A stretch of DNA of 64,000 bases from Arenimonas sp049195245 (GTDB lineage: Bacteria; Pseudomonadota; Gammaproteobacteria; Xanthomonadales; Xanthomonadaceae): assembly GCF_049195245.1 (NCBI RefSeq), contig NZ_JBMIRR010000027.1, forward strand, positions 1 through 64,000, written 5' to 3'. The notes below the pieces were generated by a model that saw only the letters and a list, made by a program, of their open reading frames with translations, was not told the origin of the DNA and searched no databases. Each line of letters starts with the position of its first letter. Position 1 is the stretch's first letter. Shown here piece after piece: positions 24,883 to 33,627 of this stretch. Position numbers and translations under genes: made by a program.

Positions 24883-25355
24883 GTCGCCGCCAGTTCGTAG
24901 CGCAGCAGCGCGGCCACCTGGGCCTCGAGCTGCACGAACTTGAGCGCCTTGGACGGCGGGATCACGCGGCTGAGCCGGCTGTAGGTGCGCTCGGTCAGCC
25001 CGGCCTCGTCGGCGTCGATCTCCAGCGCCTCCTCGGCGATGTCCTCGTACTCGTCGGCCTCCAGGGTGCCGGCCGTGGCCGCGCGTGCGGCGGCGGCCGC
25101 GTTCTCGCGGCGGCGCTGCACCAGCTCGGCCAGGTCCTTCTGGTGCTGGTCGTAGTGGGGCCAGAAGCTGGCCTCTTCGGCCGGCGTCAGGCCCATCTGG
25201 CGGGCGATGAAGGTCTGCTTGCCCGGCGCCAGCTGCGCCCGGAGCGCGGCCATGTGGGCGGCGGGGTCGCCGGCCTGGGCGCGCGCGGGGGCGGCGGCCC
25301 AGGGGCCGGCGAGGGCCAGCAGGGCGGCCATCAGGAAGGGAAGGATTCGGATCAT
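24864..25355 (-). CDS. Secreted LTxxQ-like small helical protein
   Basis: 163 aa. Clear signal peptide (MIRILPFLMAALLALAGPWAAAPARA, AxA site near 26). The mature part is almost entirely helical and contains RQMGLTPAEEASFWPHYDQHQKDLAEL, an LTxxE/Q-type motif of the kind found in Spy/CpxP-like periplasmic proteins. An Ala-rich helix and a final segment RVIPPSKALKFVQLEAQVAALLRYELA follow. Probable periplasmic chaperone-like or sensing protein; function not established. Its 3' end overlaps folA by 19 bp in convergent orientation. Confidence 0.78.
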   Translation of the reverse strand: MIRILPFLMAALLALAGPWAAAPARAQAGDPAAHMAALRAQLAPGKQTFIARQMGLTPAEEASFWPHYDQHQKDLAELVQRRRENAAAAARAATAGTLEADEYEDIAEEALEIDADEAGLTERTYSRLSRVIPPSKALKFVQLEAQVAALLRYELAATYPLGN

Positions 25356-25435
25356 GGCGGGTTGCTCCTGCAGCGTTGTCACGAAGCTTACAGCGGGTGA
25401 AAAGAGGCCAGGCACTAATGCCGGCGGGGGCGGGC

Positions 25436-26281
25436 TCAGTCCTCGACCCGGGGGCCGCCGGCGGGCAGGTCGCGACCGGCCACCTGGTGCAGGCGAAGTT
25501 CGGGGCCCAGCTCCATTGCGGTGAGCTTGCCGCCCCACACCGCGCCGGTGTCGATGGCATAGATGCCCAGGCCCATGAACAGGCCCAGCGTGGACCAGTG
25601 GCCGCACACCACCGGCAGCTCGCGCGGCGCATGGCCGGGCACTTCGAACCAGGGATACATGCCCGGCTTCTGCGTGCCCGGGCGGCCCTTGTCCTCGAAG
25701 CCGATGCGGCCGCTGGGCGTGCAGTAGCGCAGGCGGGTAAAGATGTTGATGATCGCGCGGTAGCGGTCCACGCCGGTGAGCTTGGGCGACCAGGCCGGCT
25801 TGTCGCCGTACATGTTCTTGACCAGCTTGAAGAAGGCATCGGACTGCAGCTTGTCCTCGACCTCGCGCGCGCGCGCCTCGGCCAGCGACAGCGTCCACTT
25901 CGGCGCCAGGCCCGCATGCACCATCGCGAAGCCCAGCGTGCGGTCCACGTGCAGCAGCTTCTGCCGGCGCAGCCAGCCGATCAGCAGCTCCTGGTCGTCG
26001 GCGAACAGCACGCGCTGCAGGTCGGGGTTGACCTTGCGCTTGTCGGCCTCGCGCCGGGTGGAGATGGCCAGCAGCGAGAGGTCGTGGTTGCCCAGCACGA
26101 TGGTGCTGTGGATGGCCAGCGAATGCACCAGGCGCAGGGTCTCCAGCGACTGCCCGCCGCGGTTGACCAGGTCGCCGCAGAACCACAGGCGGTCCACGGC
26201 CGGGTCGAAGCGGATCTTCTCCAGCAGCCGCTGCAGCGCGTCGTAGCAACCCTGCACGTCGCCGATGGCATAGGTGGCCAT
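25436..26281 (-). CDS. apaH: Symmetrical bis(5'-nucleosyl)-tetraphosphatase ApaH
   Basis: 281 aa (E. coli 280). It cleaves Ap4A to two ADP and removes Np4 caps from RNA. Metallophosphatase motifs: AIGDVQGCYDAL, WFCGDLVNRGGQSL, IVLGNHDLSLLA, MVHAGLAPKW, and VVCGHWSTLG. It is last of the lptD-surA-pdxA-rsmA-apaG-apaH operon, and its ATG overlaps the apaG stop (ATGA), the same arrangement as in E. coli. Confidence 0.97.
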   Translation of the reverse strand: MATYAIGDVQGCYDALQRLLEKIRFDPAVDRLWFCGDLVNRGGQSLETLRLVHSLAIHSTIVLGNHDLSLLAISTRREADKRKVNPDLQRVLFADDQELLIGWLRRQKLLHVDRTLGFAMVHAGLAPKWTLSLAEARAREVEDKLQSDAFFKLVKNMYGDKPAWSPKLTGVDRYRAIINIFTRLRYCTPSGRIGFEDKGRPGTQKPGMYPWFEVPGHAPRELPVVCGHWSTLGLFMGLGIYAIDTGAVWGGKLTAMELGPELRLHQVAGRDLPAGGPRVED

Positions 26282-26661
26282 CAGTGCAGGGTCCGCGGAA
26301 TGGTGAGGGTGAAGGGGTCGATCACCGCGTCGAAGGTGGTGCCGTCGTCGGCCAGCATTTCGTAGCTGCCGCGCATGGTGCCCAGCGGCGTCTCGAGCAC
26401 GGCGCCCGAGGTGTATTCGAAATGTTCGCCGGGGCGCAGCCAGGGTTGCTCGCCGACCACGCCTTCGCCGCGCACTTCCTGCACCTTGCCGTTGGCGTCG
26501 GTGATCAGCCAGTGGCGGTTGATCAGCCGCGCCGGCACGGTGCCGACGTTGTGGATGCGGATGGTGTAGGCGAACACATAGCGGTCGTCGTCCGGGATCG
26601 ACTGGTCGTCGAGGAAGCGGGTGGCGACGATCACCTCGATGGCGTGCAGGGGCGAGTCCAT
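26281..26661 (-). CDS. apaG: ApaG (DUF525) protein
   Basis: 126 aa (E. coli 125). A small immunoglobulin-like beta-sandwich protein. Family signature residues: DDDRYVFAYTIRIHNVGTVPARLINRHWLITD, VRGEGVVGEQPWLRPGE, and YTSGAVLETPLGTMRGSYEM. The biochemical role is uncertain. Start: ATG 26661 (MDSPLH) gives the length of homologues. An ATG three codons upstream (26670) lies 1 bp after the rsmA stop and is also possible. It overlaps apaH. Confidence 0.95.
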   Translation of the reverse strand: MDSPLHAIEVIVATRFLDDQSIPDDDRYVFAYTIRIHNVGTVPARLINRHWLITDANGKVQEVRGEGVVGEQPWLRPGEHFEYTSGAVLETPLGTMRGSYEMLADDGTTFDAVIDPFTLTIPRTLH

Positions 26662-26671
26662 GCCCGCCATT

Positions 26672-27484
26672 CTACGCAGGACGCGCGTCCGGGGGCAGCG
26701 CGGCCAGGTGCGCGGTCAGCGCGATGAATTCGTCCACGTGCAGCTGCTCGGCGCGGGCATCGGGACGCAGGCCGGCGGCCTCGATGTCGGCGCCGCTGCA
26801 CAGCTGGGACAGGGCATTGCGCAAGGTCTTGCGGCGTTGCCCGAAGGCGTCGCGCACCACACGCTCGAACAGCGCGCGATCGCCGATGCCGATCTCGTCC
26901 GGCGCCTTGGGCACCAGCCGCACCACCGAGGAATCGACCTTCGGCGGCGGCCGGAACGCGCCCGGCGGCACGTCGAACAGCGAGGTGACGCGGCAATAGG
27001 CCTGCAGCATCACGCTCAGCCGGCCATAGACCTTGCTGCCCGGATCGGCGGCCATGCGGTCCACCACTTCCTTCTGCAGCATGAAGTGCATGTCGCGCAC
27101 CGCGCCGGCGTGCTCCAGCGCATGGAACAGGATGGGCGAGGAAATGTTGTACGGCAGGTTGCCGACCAGCCGCAGGGGGCCCTCGTCGCCGGCAAGGCGG
27201 CTGAAGTCCACCTGCAGCACGTCCTTGTGGATGATGGTGAGCCGGCCCACGCCTTCGGACGCCTCCATCAGCGGCGTGATCAGGTCGCGGTCGAATTCGA
27301 TCACGGTCAGCTCGCCCTGCCCGCGCAGCAGCGGGAAGGTGATGGCGCCCTGGCCCGGGCCGATCTCGACCAGGCGGTCGCCGGCGCGCGGATTCACCGC
27401 CATCACGATCTGGTCGATGTAGGTGCGGTCGGCGAGGAAATGCTGGCCCAGGTTCTTTTTCGGCGGGGCCTTGAAGCTGCTCAT
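26672..27484 (-). CDS. rsmA: 16S rRNA (adenine1518/1519-N6)-dimethyltransferase RsmA (KsgA)
   Basis: 270 aa. It dimethylates A1518 and A1519 in helix 45 of 16S rRNA late in 30S assembly. Motifs: KKNLGQHFLADRTYIDQIV (motif X), VEIGPGQGAITFPLL (SAM-binding motif I), VIEFDRDL, VGNLPYNISSPILF (NLPY catalytic motif), and the C-terminal KTLRNALSQL. ATG 27484 overlaps the pdxA stop (ATGA), which favours it over an in-frame ATG 11 codons earlier inside pdxA. Confidence 0.96.
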   Translation of the reverse strand: MSSFKAPPKKNLGQHFLADRTYIDQIVMAVNPRAGDRLVEIGPGQGAITFPLLRGQGELTVIEFDRDLITPLMEASEGVGRLTIIHKDVLQVDFSRLAGDEGPLRLVGNLPYNISSPILFHALEHAGAVRDMHFMLQKEVVDRMAADPGSKVYGRLSVMLQAYCRVTSLFDVPPGAFRPPPKVDSSVVRLVPKAPDEIGIGDRALFERVVRDAFGQRRKTLRNALSQLCSGADIEAAGLRPDARAEQLHVDEFIALTAHLAALPPDARPA

Positions 27485-28452
27485 GCCGGCATCCTGCGGG
27501 CAGCCAGCCGCGCGCACAAGTCGGCCGCGGCGTACAGGCTGGAAGGATGGGCCAGGCCGCGGCCCGCGAGTTCAAGCGCAGTGCCGTGGTCCACGGCCAC
27601 GCGCGGGTAGGGCAGGCCCAGGGTGACGTTGACGGCGTTTTCGAAGCCGGCGTGCTTGAGCACGGGCAGGCCCTGGTCGTGGTACATCGCCAGCACCGCG
27701 TCGAAGCCTTGCAGCTTCGCCGGCAGGAAGGCGGTGTCGGCCGGCAGCGGACCCGGCAGGTCCATGCCTTGCGCGCGCAGCGCCTGCAGCACGGGCGTGA
27801 TCACCTCGATCTCCTCGTGGCCCAGGTGGCCGTCTTCGCCCGCATGCGGGTTCAGCCCGAGCACGGCGATGCGCGGCGAGGCCAGGCCGAAGTCGCGCCG
27901 CAGCGCCGCGTGCATCACCTGCAGGGTGCGGGTCAGGCCTTCGTGCGTGATGGCGTCGGACACCGCCCGCAGGGGCAGGTGGGTGGTGGCCAGCGCCACC
28001 CGCAGGGTCGGGTTGGCGAGCATCATCACCACCTCGCAGCCGGCCTGCTTCGCCAGCAGTTCGGTGGTGCCCGAATAGGGAATGCCGCCTTCGTTGATGC
28101 TGGCCTTGTGCACCGGGCCGGTGACCAGGCCCTGCAGCTGGCCCGACAGGCAGGCGGCGCCGGCCTGCTGCAGCGCGGCGATGACGGCAGGGGCATTGGC
28201 CGGATCCGCCTGGCCCCAGCGCACGGGACGCGGCTGCGGAATGGAGTGCAGCGACAATTCGCCGGGTCCGCAAGGCTGGTCCGGGTCGCGCAGCCGCAGC
28301 GGGAGTCCAAGCGCGGCGGCGGCCGCGCGCAGGGTGTCGGGATCGGCGTAGGCCAGCCAGTGCACCGTGCGCTCGCGCTGGGCGAGCCGCACGCAGAGTT
28401 CGGGCCCGATGCCGGCCGGCTCGCCTGGAACCAGGGCCAGCCGGACGCTCAC
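27481..28452 (-). CDS. pdxA: 4-hydroxythreonine-4-phosphate dehydrogenase PdxA
   Basis: 323 aa. It oxidises 4-phosphohydroxy-L-threonine with NAD in the DXP-dependent pyridoxal 5'-phosphate pathway. Motifs: LVPGEPAGIGPELC, VTGPVHKASINEGGIPYSGTTELLA (metal-binding His), LNPHAGEDGHLGHEE, and FDAVLAMYHDQGLPVLKH. Usual length for the family. It lies 5 bp downstream of surA and overlaps rsmA. Confidence 0.96.
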   Translation of the reverse strand: MSVRLALVPGEPAGIGPELCVRLAQRERTVHWLAYADPDTLRAAAAALGLPLRLRDPDQPCGPGELSLHSIPQPRPVRWGQADPANAPAVIAALQQAGAACLSGQLQGLVTGPVHKASINEGGIPYSGTTELLAKQAGCEVVMMLANPTLRVALATTHLPLRAVSDAITHEGLTRTLQVMHAALRRDFGLASPRIAVLGLNPHAGEDGHLGHEEIEVITPVLQALRAQGMDLPGPLPADTAFLPAKLQGFDAVLAMYHDQGLPVLKHAGFENAVNVTLGLPYPRVAVDHGTALELAGRGLAHPSSLYAAADLCARLAARRMPA

Positions 28453-28457
28453 CGCGC

Positions 28458-29804
28458 TCAGGGCGTGGTGGCGGGCGCGGCTTCGGCCGGCGCCTCGGGG
28501 CCGTCGAGGCGGCTCTCGACGTAGGCTTCGGAGCGGATCTGGCGCAGGAAGCGCTCGAACTCTTCTTCGGACTTGCGCTGGGCGATCACTTCACGCGCCT
28601 GGTTGCGGCGGTTCTGCTCGGTGACGTCCTGCTCGCGGGTGCCCAGGCGCTGGATGATGTGGAAGCCCACCTCGCTCTGGAACGGCGCCGACAGCTGGCC
28701 ATCGCTGAGCGTCTGGATCTGGTTGCCGATGGCGCTGCCCCAGGCATTGATCGCGAACCAGCCCATGTCGCCGCCTTCGGCGCGCGTCAGGGTGTCGTCG
28801 GAGTTCTCGCGGGCGATCGTGCCGAAGTCTTCGCCCGCCACGAGGCGGCGGTGCAGGTCTTCGGCCTTCTGGCGCGCCGCTTCCACCGGCAGGGTCGGAG
28901 TGACGCGCACCATGATGCCCTGGGCCTGGTATTCGGTGACGGTCTGCTGGCCGGCCTCGCGGGTCTCGATCAGCTGGATGATCTGGTAGCCGCTGGGGCC
29001 ACGCACGGGCTCGCTGATGTCGCCGGGCTTCATGGCCTGGATGATGCCCACGAAGTTGGGCGGGATCGCGTCGAGCGCGCGCCAGCCGATCTCGCCGCCT
29101 TCCAGCGCGTTCTGCGAATCGGAGTAGCGGATGGCCGCGGCGCGGAAATCCATTTCGCCGCGCACGATCAGGTCGCGCACGCCCTGCACCTTCTTCTGCG
29201 CGGTGGCGACCTGGTCCGGGGTGGCGCCGTCGGGCAGCGCGACCACGATGTTGGCCAGGCGAACCTCCGGGCCGCCGATGGCGCGCACGGCCAGCAGCTG
29301 GTCGATCTCGGTCTCGCTGACCTGCACGCGCGACTGGATGTAGCGCTGGCGCAGGCGCTCGACCAGCATTTCCTCACGCAGGCTGGTGCGGAATTCCTCG
29401 TAGCTCAGGCCGTCGGCGGCCAGGCGCTGGCGCAGCTGGTCCTCGGTCATGCGGTTGCGCGAGGCCACGCTCTGCACGGCCTGGGCCAGTTCGCCGTCGG
29501 CGACGCGGATGCCGGTGTCGGCCGCGCGCACCAGCTGCAGGCGCATGATGACCAGGCGGTCGAGCACCTGCTTCTCGAGCACGGCACGCGGCGGCAGCTG
29601 GCCGGGCTGGGAGGCGTACTGCTGCATGATGTTGTTGACCGCGCGGTCGAGTTCGCTGCGCAGGATCACGTCTTCGTCCACGACCGCGACGATGGTGTCG
29701 ATCGGCGTGGTGGCCTGCGCGCGCGCCGCGGCGGGCGAGAGCAGGGTACCCAGGACCAGCAGGCCGGCGAGGAGGGAATGCAGGGCGTTCTTCATGCGTT
29801 TCAT
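28458..29804 (-). CDS. surA: Periplasmic chaperone / peptidyl-prolyl isomerase SurA
   Basis: 448 aa. It escorts unfolded outer-membrane proteins, LptD among them, to the BAM complex. Signal peptide with AxA (LLSPAAARAQ, about residue 30). The N-terminal SurA_N domain has DTIVAVVDEDVILRSELDRAV. Two parvulin domains follow (about 185-285 and 295-395), marked by GGEIGWRALDAIPP...GPSGYQIIQLI and GGDMGWFAINAW...SEVGFHIIQRL. A C-terminal helix and an Ala/Pro-rich tail close the protein. It is encoded directly after lptD, as in E. coli. Confidence 0.96.
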   Translation of the reverse strand: MKRMKNALHSLLAGLLVLGTLLSPAAARAQATTPIDTIVAVVDEDVILRSELDRAVNNIMQQYASQPGQLPPRAVLEKQVLDRLVIMRLQLVRAADTGIRVADGELAQAVQSVASRNRMTEDQLRQRLAADGLSYEEFRTSLREEMLVERLRQRYIQSRVQVSETEIDQLLAVRAIGGPEVRLANIVVALPDGATPDQVATAQKKVQGVRDLIVRGEMDFRAAAIRYSDSQNALEGGEIGWRALDAIPPNFVGIIQAMKPGDISEPVRGPSGYQIIQLIETREAGQQTVTEYQAQGIMVRVTPTLPVEAARQKAEDLHRRLVAGEDFGTIARENSDDTLTRAEGGDMGWFAINAWGSAIGNQIQTLSDGQLSAPFQSEVGFHIIQRLGTREQDVTEQNRRNQAREVIAQRKSEEEFERFLRQIRSEAYVESRLDGPEAPAEAAPATTP

Positions 29805-29834
29805 GGCTCCGGCGCCGGGGCCGGCGCCATGGGT

Positions 29835-32087
29835 TCAGCGTGAATATCGGGAATAATCAAGGATAGCATCATCAAGCAAACGGGCCGTGTTGCGGCCCAG
29901 GCCGCCGACGCCGTTCAGCTCCAGCTCAAGATAAATGCCCGTGGTGGAATCGCCCCCGAACTCGCGGATGTAGCGCCGGCCCAGCACGCGCAGGGCGACG
30001 CAGCAGCTGCGCCATTCGAAGCCGCCCAGCGCCTCCAGGGTCTGGTCGTCGCGCAGGGAGTAGTTCCAGCGGCCCATCAGGCGCCAGCGGTCGTTCAGGG
30101 GCAGCACGAAGGACAGGTCGGTCTGCTCGAGCAGGTCGGCGCGGTAGCGGTACGCGGCGTTGAGCAGGCCGCCCTGGCCGAAACGCCACTGGCTGCGGAC
30201 CGCCGACAGCGTGGTGCGCTCGGTGTCCGGATCCCACTGCTGGGCCAGGCCCAGGCTCCAGCGCTCGCCCAGCGCCAGGCTGGCCTCGGCCACCCAGGCC
30301 GAGCCATCGTCCGAGAGCGGCGGCGCACCGGGCACGGTGACCCGCGGCGCATCGAAATAATGCACGCGGCCGATGCCGGCGCTGAGAATCTCGCGGCCAT
30401 CGTTGGCGCTGAGGATGCGGCTGCTCAGGGCCAGGGTGACCTGGTCGGCATCGCCCTGGCGGTCGGCGCCGCCGAAGCGGTTGTCGCGGAACAGGCCGGG
30501 CCAGCTGAAGGTGAGGGGCTGGGTGTCGAACAGCGGCAGCTCGTCCTGGTCGCGGTAGGGAACATTGAGGTAGTACAGGCGCGGCTCGAGCGTCTGCAGG
30601 AACTTGCCGCCGCGCCAGTTGAGCTCGCGCTCGAAGAAGGCACCGGCGTCCAGGCTCATGATCGGCAGGCTGCGGCTGGGGCTGTCGCTGCCGCCGGCCG
30701 GCACAAGCGCGTCGTCGAGCGAGTAGGCGGTGTAGCGCCACGCCAGCTCGGGCGTGGCGAACCAGGCCGCGCCACCGAAGGGCAGGCGCAGGTAGGGCCG
30801 CAGGTCCACGCGCGATCCGCCATCCAGCGACTCGTGCTCGAAGCGCACCGCTTCAGCGGCGATGCCGAGCTCGAGCCAGTCGGCGAACGGACGGTTCCAC
30901 TGGGCCTGGGCCGTGGGCAGGCGGCGGTAGGGTTCGGTGCCCGGCACCACGATCGGATTGGCGATCTGCCAGTCCTGCGCCACCAGGCTGGCGGTCCAGC
31001 CCAGGCCGCGGCCGTAGATGCCGGCATCGCTGGCCAGCAGGGACACCGTGGCATTGGCCAGGGAGTCGCCGAAGTCCTCGAAGTAGCGGTCGTCGCTGAC
31101 GTGGTTGAGGTTGGCGCTGGCAAACCACTGCGGGCTGATCGCCGTGAAATGCTGGTAGCTGACCAGGCCGCGGTCGCGGCCGGTGACGTCGTCGTCGGGC
31201 AGCCAGGTGCCGTCGAGTACGCCGCGGCTGCGCGCAGTGAGGTAGCGGAACTCGCCGCCCAGCATCAGGCCGCGTTCCGACATCCAGCGCGGCTTGAGGG
31301 TGGCGTCGTAGTTCGGTGCCAGGTTGAGATAGATCGGCTGCTCGTATTCGAACCCGTTGCGGTCGTCGTGACCGATCGTGGGCGACAGCAGTCCGGTGCG
31401 GCGGCGGTCGTCGGTGGGGAAGCGCAGGTAAGGCAGCCACATCACGGGCACGCCGCCCAGGCGCAGGGTGGCGTTGCGGGCGGTGCCCATGCCTTCCTCC
31501 TGGTCCACGTCGATGCGCGCCGCGCGGAACTCCCACTGGCGCTGGCCCGGCGGGCAGGTGGAATAGGTGCCGTTGTCGAGCCGGCCCAGGTCGCCCTGCA
31601 TGGTCAGCGTGTCGGCGGTTCCGTTGCCCAGCTGCGTATTGAACTGGTACTGCACCTTGTCCAGGCGGACGGTGTTGGCCTTCTGGTCGCCTTCGGCCTT
31701 TTCGGCGATGAAGCGCAGGCCGCGGTCCTGGTACTGCACCGGGCCTTCGGTGCTGAAGCGCTCGGAGTCGCTGAAATAGGTGAGCTTGTCGGTGCCCAGC
31801 CACTGTTCGCCGCGCAGCAGTTCGACCTTGCCGCTGAGCACCGTGACTTCCTGCTTGCTGACGTCGAGGTTCTCGGCGCTCAGGTCGGTGGGCAGCGTGG
31901 CCGGATCGGCGGCGGGAGCCGGATCGGTGGGCAGCGGGCGGAACAGCGGAATCGCATCCGGCGCCGGGCACAGGTCCCAGGTGGGCGGGGCGACTTCCTG
32001 GGCGCGGGCGGCGCAGGCCAAGGCCAGGCAGAACGGAAGCAGGCGAAGGACTGGACGGCGCACGGAGGCATCCCGGGAAAAAGGCAT
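29835..32087 (-). CDS. lptD: LPS-assembly protein LptD
   Basis: About 750 aa. Outer-membrane beta-barrel that with LptE inserts LPS into the outer leaflet. A signal peptide (RRPVLRLLPFCLALACAARAQ) precedes an OstA/jellyroll domain (about 65-190, LSAENLDVSKQEVTVLSGKVEL, TLTMQGD). The C-terminal barrel carries many aromatic-ended strands. The four Cys of the E. coli disulfide network have counterparts: DLCPAP near the mature N-terminus, YSTCPPG, and the CysCys pair in WRSCCVAL. Start: ATG 32087 (MPFSRD) is annotated. A TATCAT -10-like box overlaps this ATG, so a GTG at 32063, immediately before RRPVLRLL, is a serious alternative. It is first in the operon. Confidence 0.95.
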   Translation of the reverse strand: MPFSRDASVRRPVLRLLPFCLALACAARAQEVAPPTWDLCPAPDAIPLFRPLPTDPAPAADPATLPTDLSAENLDVSKQEVTVLSGKVELLRGEQWLGTDKLTYFSDSERFSTEGPVQYQDRGLRFIAEKAEGDQKANTVRLDKVQYQFNTQLGNGTADTLTMQGDLGRLDNGTYSTCPPGQRQWEFRAARIDVDQEEGMGTARNATLRLGGVPVMWLPYLRFPTDDRRRTGLLSPTIGHDDRNGFEYEQPIYLNLAPNYDATLKPRWMSERGLMLGGEFRYLTARSRGVLDGTWLPDDDVTGRDRGLVSYQHFTAISPQWFASANLNHVSDDRYFEDFGDSLANATVSLLASDAGIYGRGLGWTASLVAQDWQIANPIVVPGTEPYRRLPTAQAQWNRPFADWLELGIAAEAVRFEHESLDGGSRVDLRPYLRLPFGGAAWFATPELAWRYTAYSLDDALVPAGGSDSPSRSLPIMSLDAGAFFERELNWRGGKFLQTLEPRLYYLNVPYRDQDELPLFDTQPLTFSWPGLFRDNRFGGADRQGDADQVTLALSSRILSANDGREILSAGIGRVHYFDAPRVTVPGAPPLSDDGSAWVAEASLALGERWSLGLAQQWDPDTERTTLSAVRSQWRFGQGGLLNAAYRYRADLLEQTDLSFVLPLNDRWRLMGRWNYSLRDDQTLEALGGFEWRSCCVALRVLGRRYIREFGGDSTTGIYLELELNGVGGLGRNTARLLDDAILDYSRYSR

Positions 32088-32091
32088 GATA
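32086..32091 (-). promoter_or_regulatory. -10-like box at the start of lptD
   Basis: TATCAT on the minus strand in the context AGCTATCATGCC. It overlaps the annotated ATG of lptD. If used, transcription would begin near 32079 and translation at the downstream GTG (32063), giving a normal signal peptide. Confidence 0.4.
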
Positions 32092-32142
32092 GCTTGGCCC
32101 ATGGCGGGGTGGGGGGCAACACGACGCACCGGCGATACCGCC

Positions 32143-33063
32143 TCAGGCGGCGACGGCACCCAGTCCCTGCAGGTGCGCCACGCTGCATGCGCGCAGCGCC
32201 GCCAGGCTGTAGCCACCTTCCAGCAGCGAGACCAGCCGGCCCTGCGCATGGCGCCCCGCCAGCGCAGCCAGCTCGGCGCTGATCCAGCGGTAGTCGTCGG
32301 CTTCCAGCGACAGGTCGGCCAGCGGGTCGAGCCGATGGCCGTCGAAGCCGGCCGAGACCAGCACCAGCTGCGGGCGGTAGGCCTCGATGCGCGGCAGCAG
32401 CAGCTCGCGCCACGCGTGCCGGAAGGCCTCGCTGCCGGCACCGGGCGCCAGCGGCGCGTTGGCCAGGTTGCCCACGCCCACGTCGCTGGCCAGTCCGGTG
32501 TTGGGATACAGCGGCGACTGGTGCGAGCTGGCGTACATCACGCGCGGCTCGGCGGCGAAGATGTCCTGGCTGCCGTTGCCGTGGTGCACGTCGAAGTCAG
32601 CGATCACCACGCGCTCCAGGCCGTGCGCGTGCACGGCATGCGCAGCTGCCACGGCCACCGCGTTGAACAGGCAGAAGCCCATTGCCACCGGGCCGGTGGA
32701 GTGGTGGCCCGGCGGACGCACCGCGCAGAAGGCCAGCCTGCTTTCGCCCGACATCACCGCGTCCACCGCGGCGATGCCGGCGCCCGCGGCGCGCAGCGCG
32801 GCCTCGGGCGAATCGGTGGACATCGCGGTGTCTTCGTCCAGTCGCACGTGGTGCGGGATCGGCGTGTCCAGCAGGCGGGCCACCAGGTCGCGGCTGTGCA
32901 CGCGCAGCAGGGCATCGCGCGAGGCCTTGGGCGCATCGCGCCAGGGCAGCAGCGGATAGGCGGCGCGTACCGCGTGCAGCACCGCCTCCAGCCGCGCCGG
33001 GCATTCCGGGTGGCCGGCGCCCGGGTCATGTGCCAGGCAGGCGGGATGGGTGTAGAGCAGCAC
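32143..33063 (-). CDS. Histone deacetylase-like amidohydrolase (AcuC/AphA superfamily)
   Basis: 306 aa. Zn-dependent deacetylase fold acting on acetyl-lysine or acetylpolyamine-type substrates; the bacterial substrate is not known here. Catalytic features: VRPPGHHST (tandem His), DFDVHHGNGSQDIF (Asp/His Zn ligands), YASSHQSPLYPNTG, SAGFDGHRLDPLADL (Asp ligand), and LEGGYSLAAL (Tyr side, transition-state stabiliser region). Start: a GTG at 33063 gives LLYTHPACLAHDPGAGHPECPAR, the canonical N-terminus, and lies 2 nt after the stop of the cobalamin adenosyltransferase gene. Confidence 0.9.
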   Translation of the reverse strand: MLLYTHPACLAHDPGAGHPECPARLEAVLHAVRAAYPLLPWRDAPKASRDALLRVHSRDLVARLLDTPIPHHVRLDEDTAMSTDSPEAALRAAGAGIAAVDAVMSGESRLAFCAVRPPGHHSTGPVAMGFCLFNAVAVAAAHAVHAHGLERVVIADFDVHHGNGSQDIFAAEPRVMYASSHQSPLYPNTGLASDVGVGNLANAPLAPGAGSEAFRHAWRELLLPRIEAYRPQLVLVSAGFDGHRLDPLADLSLEADDYRWISAELAALAGRHAQGRLVSLLEGGYSLAALRACSVAHLQGLGAVAA

Positions 33064-33065
33064 GC

Positions 33066-33620
33066 CTAGCCTTTCCGGCGCTCGTGGTTCCAGAGCACCT
33101 CGCCGTGGCCGCTGGCGCGGGCGAGCACGCGGGCCAGCACGAACAGCAGGTCTGACAGGCGGTTGAGGTAGCGGATGGCTTCGGGCCGCACGGCATCGTG
33201 GTGAGACAACGTGACCGCTTCGCGTTCGGCGCGGCGGCAGATGGTGCGCGCCAGATGGCAGTGCGCGGCGGCCAGGCCACCCCCGGGCAGGATGAAGTCC
33301 TTTAGCGGCGGAAGGTCGGCGTTGAAGGCGTCGAGCTGGTCTTCCAGGCGCTGGATGTCGGCGTCGAAGATGGCGGCGTGGCCGGGAATGCAAAGCTCGC
33401 CGCCGAGATCGAACATCTGGTGCTGCACCGACACCAGCACCGTGCGCACGTCTTCGGGCAGGTCGGCGGCCAGCACCAGGCCGATGGCCGAGTTGGCTTC
33501 GTCGACGGTACCGTAGGCGGTGACGCGCGCGGAATCCTTCGACACGCGCGAGCCATCGCCCAGTCCGGTGCTGCCGTCGTCGCCGGTGCGGGTGTAGATC
33601 TTGGACAGGCGGTTGCCCAT
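33066..33620 (-). CDS. Cob(I)yrinic acid a,c-diamide adenosyltransferase, PduO type
   Basis: 184 aa. Five-helix-bundle ATR that adenosylates reduced corrinoid with ATP to make adenosylcobalamin. The ATP-binding N-terminus reads KIYTRTGDDGSTGLGDGSRVSK, followed by YGTVDEANSAIGL. The C-terminal helices contain CRRAERE and YLNRLSDLLFVLAR (the conserved RLSD). It is encoded between a membrane protein gene (8-bp gap) and the HDAC-like gene. No corrin-ring biosynthesis genes are in the window, so salvage of imported corrinoid is likely. Confidence 0.94.
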   Translation of the reverse strand: MGNRLSKIYTRTGDDGSTGLGDGSRVSKDSARVTAYGTVDEANSAIGLVLAADLPEDVRTVLVSVQHQMFDLGGELCIPGHAAIFDADIQRLEDQLDAFNADLPPLKDFILPGGGLAAAHCHLARTICRRAEREAVTLSHHDAVRPEAIRYLNRLSDLLFVLARVLARASGHGEVLWNHERRKG

Positions 33621-33627
33621 CGCCGCC

